Below are positions 6,168 through 7,217 of a stretch of 7,217 nucleotides of DNA, in pieces (position 1 is the stretch's first letter; each line of letters opens with the position of its first letter). The translations under genes and the position numbers were made by a program. The notes under the pieces are model-generated. The model was not told the DNA's origin and ran no database searches. It worked only from the letters and a program-made list of their open reading frames with translations. This stretch comes from JAIPEL01 sp050115795 (GTDB taxonomy: Bacteria > Desulfobacterota > Desulfobacteria > Desulfobacterales > CAFBRK01), in NCBI GenBank assembly GCA_050115795.1, contig JASFPT010000223.1, forward strand, positions 1 through 7,217, written 5' to 3'.

Positions 6168-6397
6168 TTGTTCATTTTCTTTGCGCGCCCAAAGAAAACG
6201 AACCAAAAGAAAGGGCGCCCTGCGTCCCGCTTCTCCCTGCGCTTCTCGAAACAGGCGGGCCCTTCAAGAACTCGGCCCCCAAAGAGCGGGGGCCTCAAAC
6301 AGCTTGAAGGGCTGATCCACCTGTTTCTTGCGATGCTCGGCGCGGGACGATGGGAGGTCATTCTCTTTCTGGCGATTTTTTTCACTTTCTTTCGGGC
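6168..6397. repeat. Large nested inverted-repeat element (MITE/REP-like palindrome)
   Basis: Collinear perfect arms nest around about 6285: 6223-6230 with 6342-6349 (8 bp, CGTCCCGC), 6248-6255 with 6320-6327 (8 bp, GAAACAGG), 6259-6268 with 6303-6312 (10 bp, GCCCTTCAAG), and 6274-6280 with 6288-6294 (7 bp, GGCCCCC). An outer pair GCCCAAAGAAA (6187-6197) matches TTTCTTTCGGGC (6386-6397) with one bulge. The left edge is itself a hairpin: 6168-6183 against 6190-6206, one mismatch and one bulge, with an AAAGAAAA-type arm. The whole could fold as one long cruciform or RNA stem. The A/G-rich left edge is reminiscent of intergenic repeats I recall from many proteobacteria, but I cannot name the family. 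No transposase and no clear target-site duplication are visible. Confidence 0.65.
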
Positions 6398-6452
6398 TCT
6401 GGCATTGAAAGCCGAAATCGGGTCGATGAGAATTTTTGGTTTCGGTCATTAT

Positions 6453-6501
6453 GGGATTTGGAATTCTGATTTGTTTCGAATTTCGAAATTCGGATTTCGG
6501 G
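6453..6501 (+). repeat. Second 7-unit heptamer array with a 16-base palindrome
   Basis: 49 bases divisible into seven 7-mers. TTTCGAA is exact at 6474 and 6481; the following units at 6488 and 6495 differ by two bases each, and the three leading units are much more degenerate. A perfect 16-base palindrome (CGAATTTC / GAAATTCG) covers 6477-6492. It has the same unit length and total length as the array before gspH but a different consensus. Confidence 0.5.
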
Positions 6502-6580
6502 CTTATCGCCTGTTCCCAGCAGAAAGGCAAACCCTTTCCCAGCCCTCCACCATTGGCAGAACATTTAGGCAGCAGCGCAG

Positions 6581-7217
6581 ATGAAGCCGGAAAAAAAGGA
6601 CATACCCCCCACGGAAAACCCCCGACCGGTGCGGCGGAATTGGCCCCTGGTGCGCCGGCTTTCCAGCACCCGGGGGGTTGCGCTGCTGGTGACCCTGGCG
6701 GTGATCGCGGTCCTGATTCCTGCGACCCTCGAGCTGAACCGGCAGGTTCGAAACACGACGGCAAGCGCCGCCGCAGCCCGGGACCGCGCGGCCCTGTTTT
6801 CCATGGCCGAATCGGGCGTTCAAGCGGCCATGGCGGTGCTGATCGCCGACAAGGCTGAATCCGAGGCCGACTCGCTGGCCGAAGGCTGGGCAGACCCGGA
6901 CAAAACCGCCCTGCTGGCAGCCGCGCTCCCTTTTGAACAGGGGAACCTTACGATTCGCATCTCCGATGAAAAAAGCCGTATCCAGGTCAACGCCCTGGTC
7001 GATTTTCCGGATGGCCGGGACTTTTCCGAGCCGCAGCGCCGGCTGTGGGAGCGGTTTCTGGCGGGCCTGGCCGCGGGCGGCGAGTTTTACCGGGAACTGG
7101 ATGCCCCGATGGTCATCAACTCCATCAAGGACTGGCTCGACAGCGGAGACGACGATGCGATCACCGGTCTGAGCGGGGCGGAGTCGGACTACTACCGGTC
7201 ACTTTCCTCCCCCCACC
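6581..7217 (+). CDS. gspK: Minor pseudopilin GspK, N-terminal 212 residues (runs off the window)
   Basis: The frame is open from ATG 6581 to the window end. The prepilin-like segment is TRG/VALLVTLAVIAVLIPATLELNRQV, with the cleavage site at G32/V33. Mature position 5 is Val, not Glu, a known hallmark of GspK. Further family features: FSMAESGVQAAMAVL (73-87), ISDEKSRIQVNALV (127-140, the usual DE-GRIN-LNAL block), and VINSIKDWLDSGDDD (178-192) with GAESDYY (199-205), the acidic region that supplies calcium ligands in the family. GspK caps the pseudopilus as a complex with GspI and GspJ. The ATG gives an unusually long 32-residue leader. GTG at 6650 would give MRRLSSTRG, a typical short leader, but has no strong Shine-Dalgarno. 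The ATG has only AGG 11 bases upstream. Confidence 0.95.
   Translation, partial: MKPEKKDIPPTENPRPVRRNWPLVRRLSSTRGVALLVTLAVIAVLIPATLELNRQVRNTTASAAAARDRAALFSMAESGVQAAMAVLIADKAESEADSLAEGWADPDKTALLAAALPFEQGNLTIRISDEKSRIQVNALVDFPDGRDFSEPQRRLWERFLAGLAAGGEFYRELDAPMVINSIKDWLDSGDDDAITGLSGAESDYYRSLSSPH

Larger units (their letters stand above)
5897..6580. other. 684-base non-coding insertion between gspJ and gspK
   Basis: No credible gene on either strand. It is filled with repeats and palindromes: a hairpin (5986-6038), a short heptamer run (6044-6071), an AT-rich tract with a possible promoter (6127-6180), a large nested palindrome (6168-6397) and a second heptamer array with a 16-base palindrome (6453-6501). 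The first 90 bases after gspJ (5897-5985) show nothing beyond an A-run at 5978-5985. Confidence 0.7.

Noticed and set aside
6168..6584. 138-codon plus-strand frame through the gspJ-gspK spacer
   Set aside because: It is built from the palindromic element and the heptamer array, and has no Shine-Dalgarno or recognisable domain. The translation looks like read-through of repeats.

Overview
The window carries the core of a type II secretion system (T2SS, general secretion pathway) locus. No other system is visible. Its composition is GC-rich by eye. Divergent gspAB next to a pseudopilin operon, together with heptameric intergenic repeats, would fit a Desulfobacterota (deltaproteobacterial) genome. 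That placement is an inference and was not tested by any search.

Layout. Positions 1-2022 are on the minus strand: gspA (271-2022), an inner-membrane AAA ATPase with a periplasmic peptidoglycan-binding end, followed 52 bases later by gspB (218 down to the window edge, partial, TTG start). A 380-base divergent region (2023-2402) separates this pair from the plus-strand operon. It contains a small 66-codon ORF with a near-perfect Shine-Dalgarno, of unknown reality. The plus strand then carries gspF (2403-3629, inner-membrane platform), gspG (3696-4154, major pseudopilin), gspH (4265-4780), gspI (4761-5144), gspJ (5180-5896) and gspK (6581 to the edge, partial; minor pseudopilins).

How the genes work together. 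GspG polymerises into a periplasmic pseudopilus on the GspF platform. GspI, GspJ and GspK (with GspH) form its tip and prime assembly. GspA and GspB use peptidoglycan binding and ATPase activity to help place the outer-membrane secretin in the cell wall. The gspE ATPase that usually precedes gspF is absent here, as are gspC, gspD, gspL, gspM and gspO.

The less ordinary content is between the genes. The spacers after gspF and gspG start with hairpins that touch the stop codons. The gspG-gspH spacer holds seven tandem heptamers (consensus TTGAACC) that run into the gspH start region, so gspH has only TTG start candidates. The gspJ-gspK junction, normally tight, is opened by 684 bases of non-coding DNA. 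This stretch contains two more heptamer-like arrays, several palindromes and a roughly 230-base nested inverted-repeat element.
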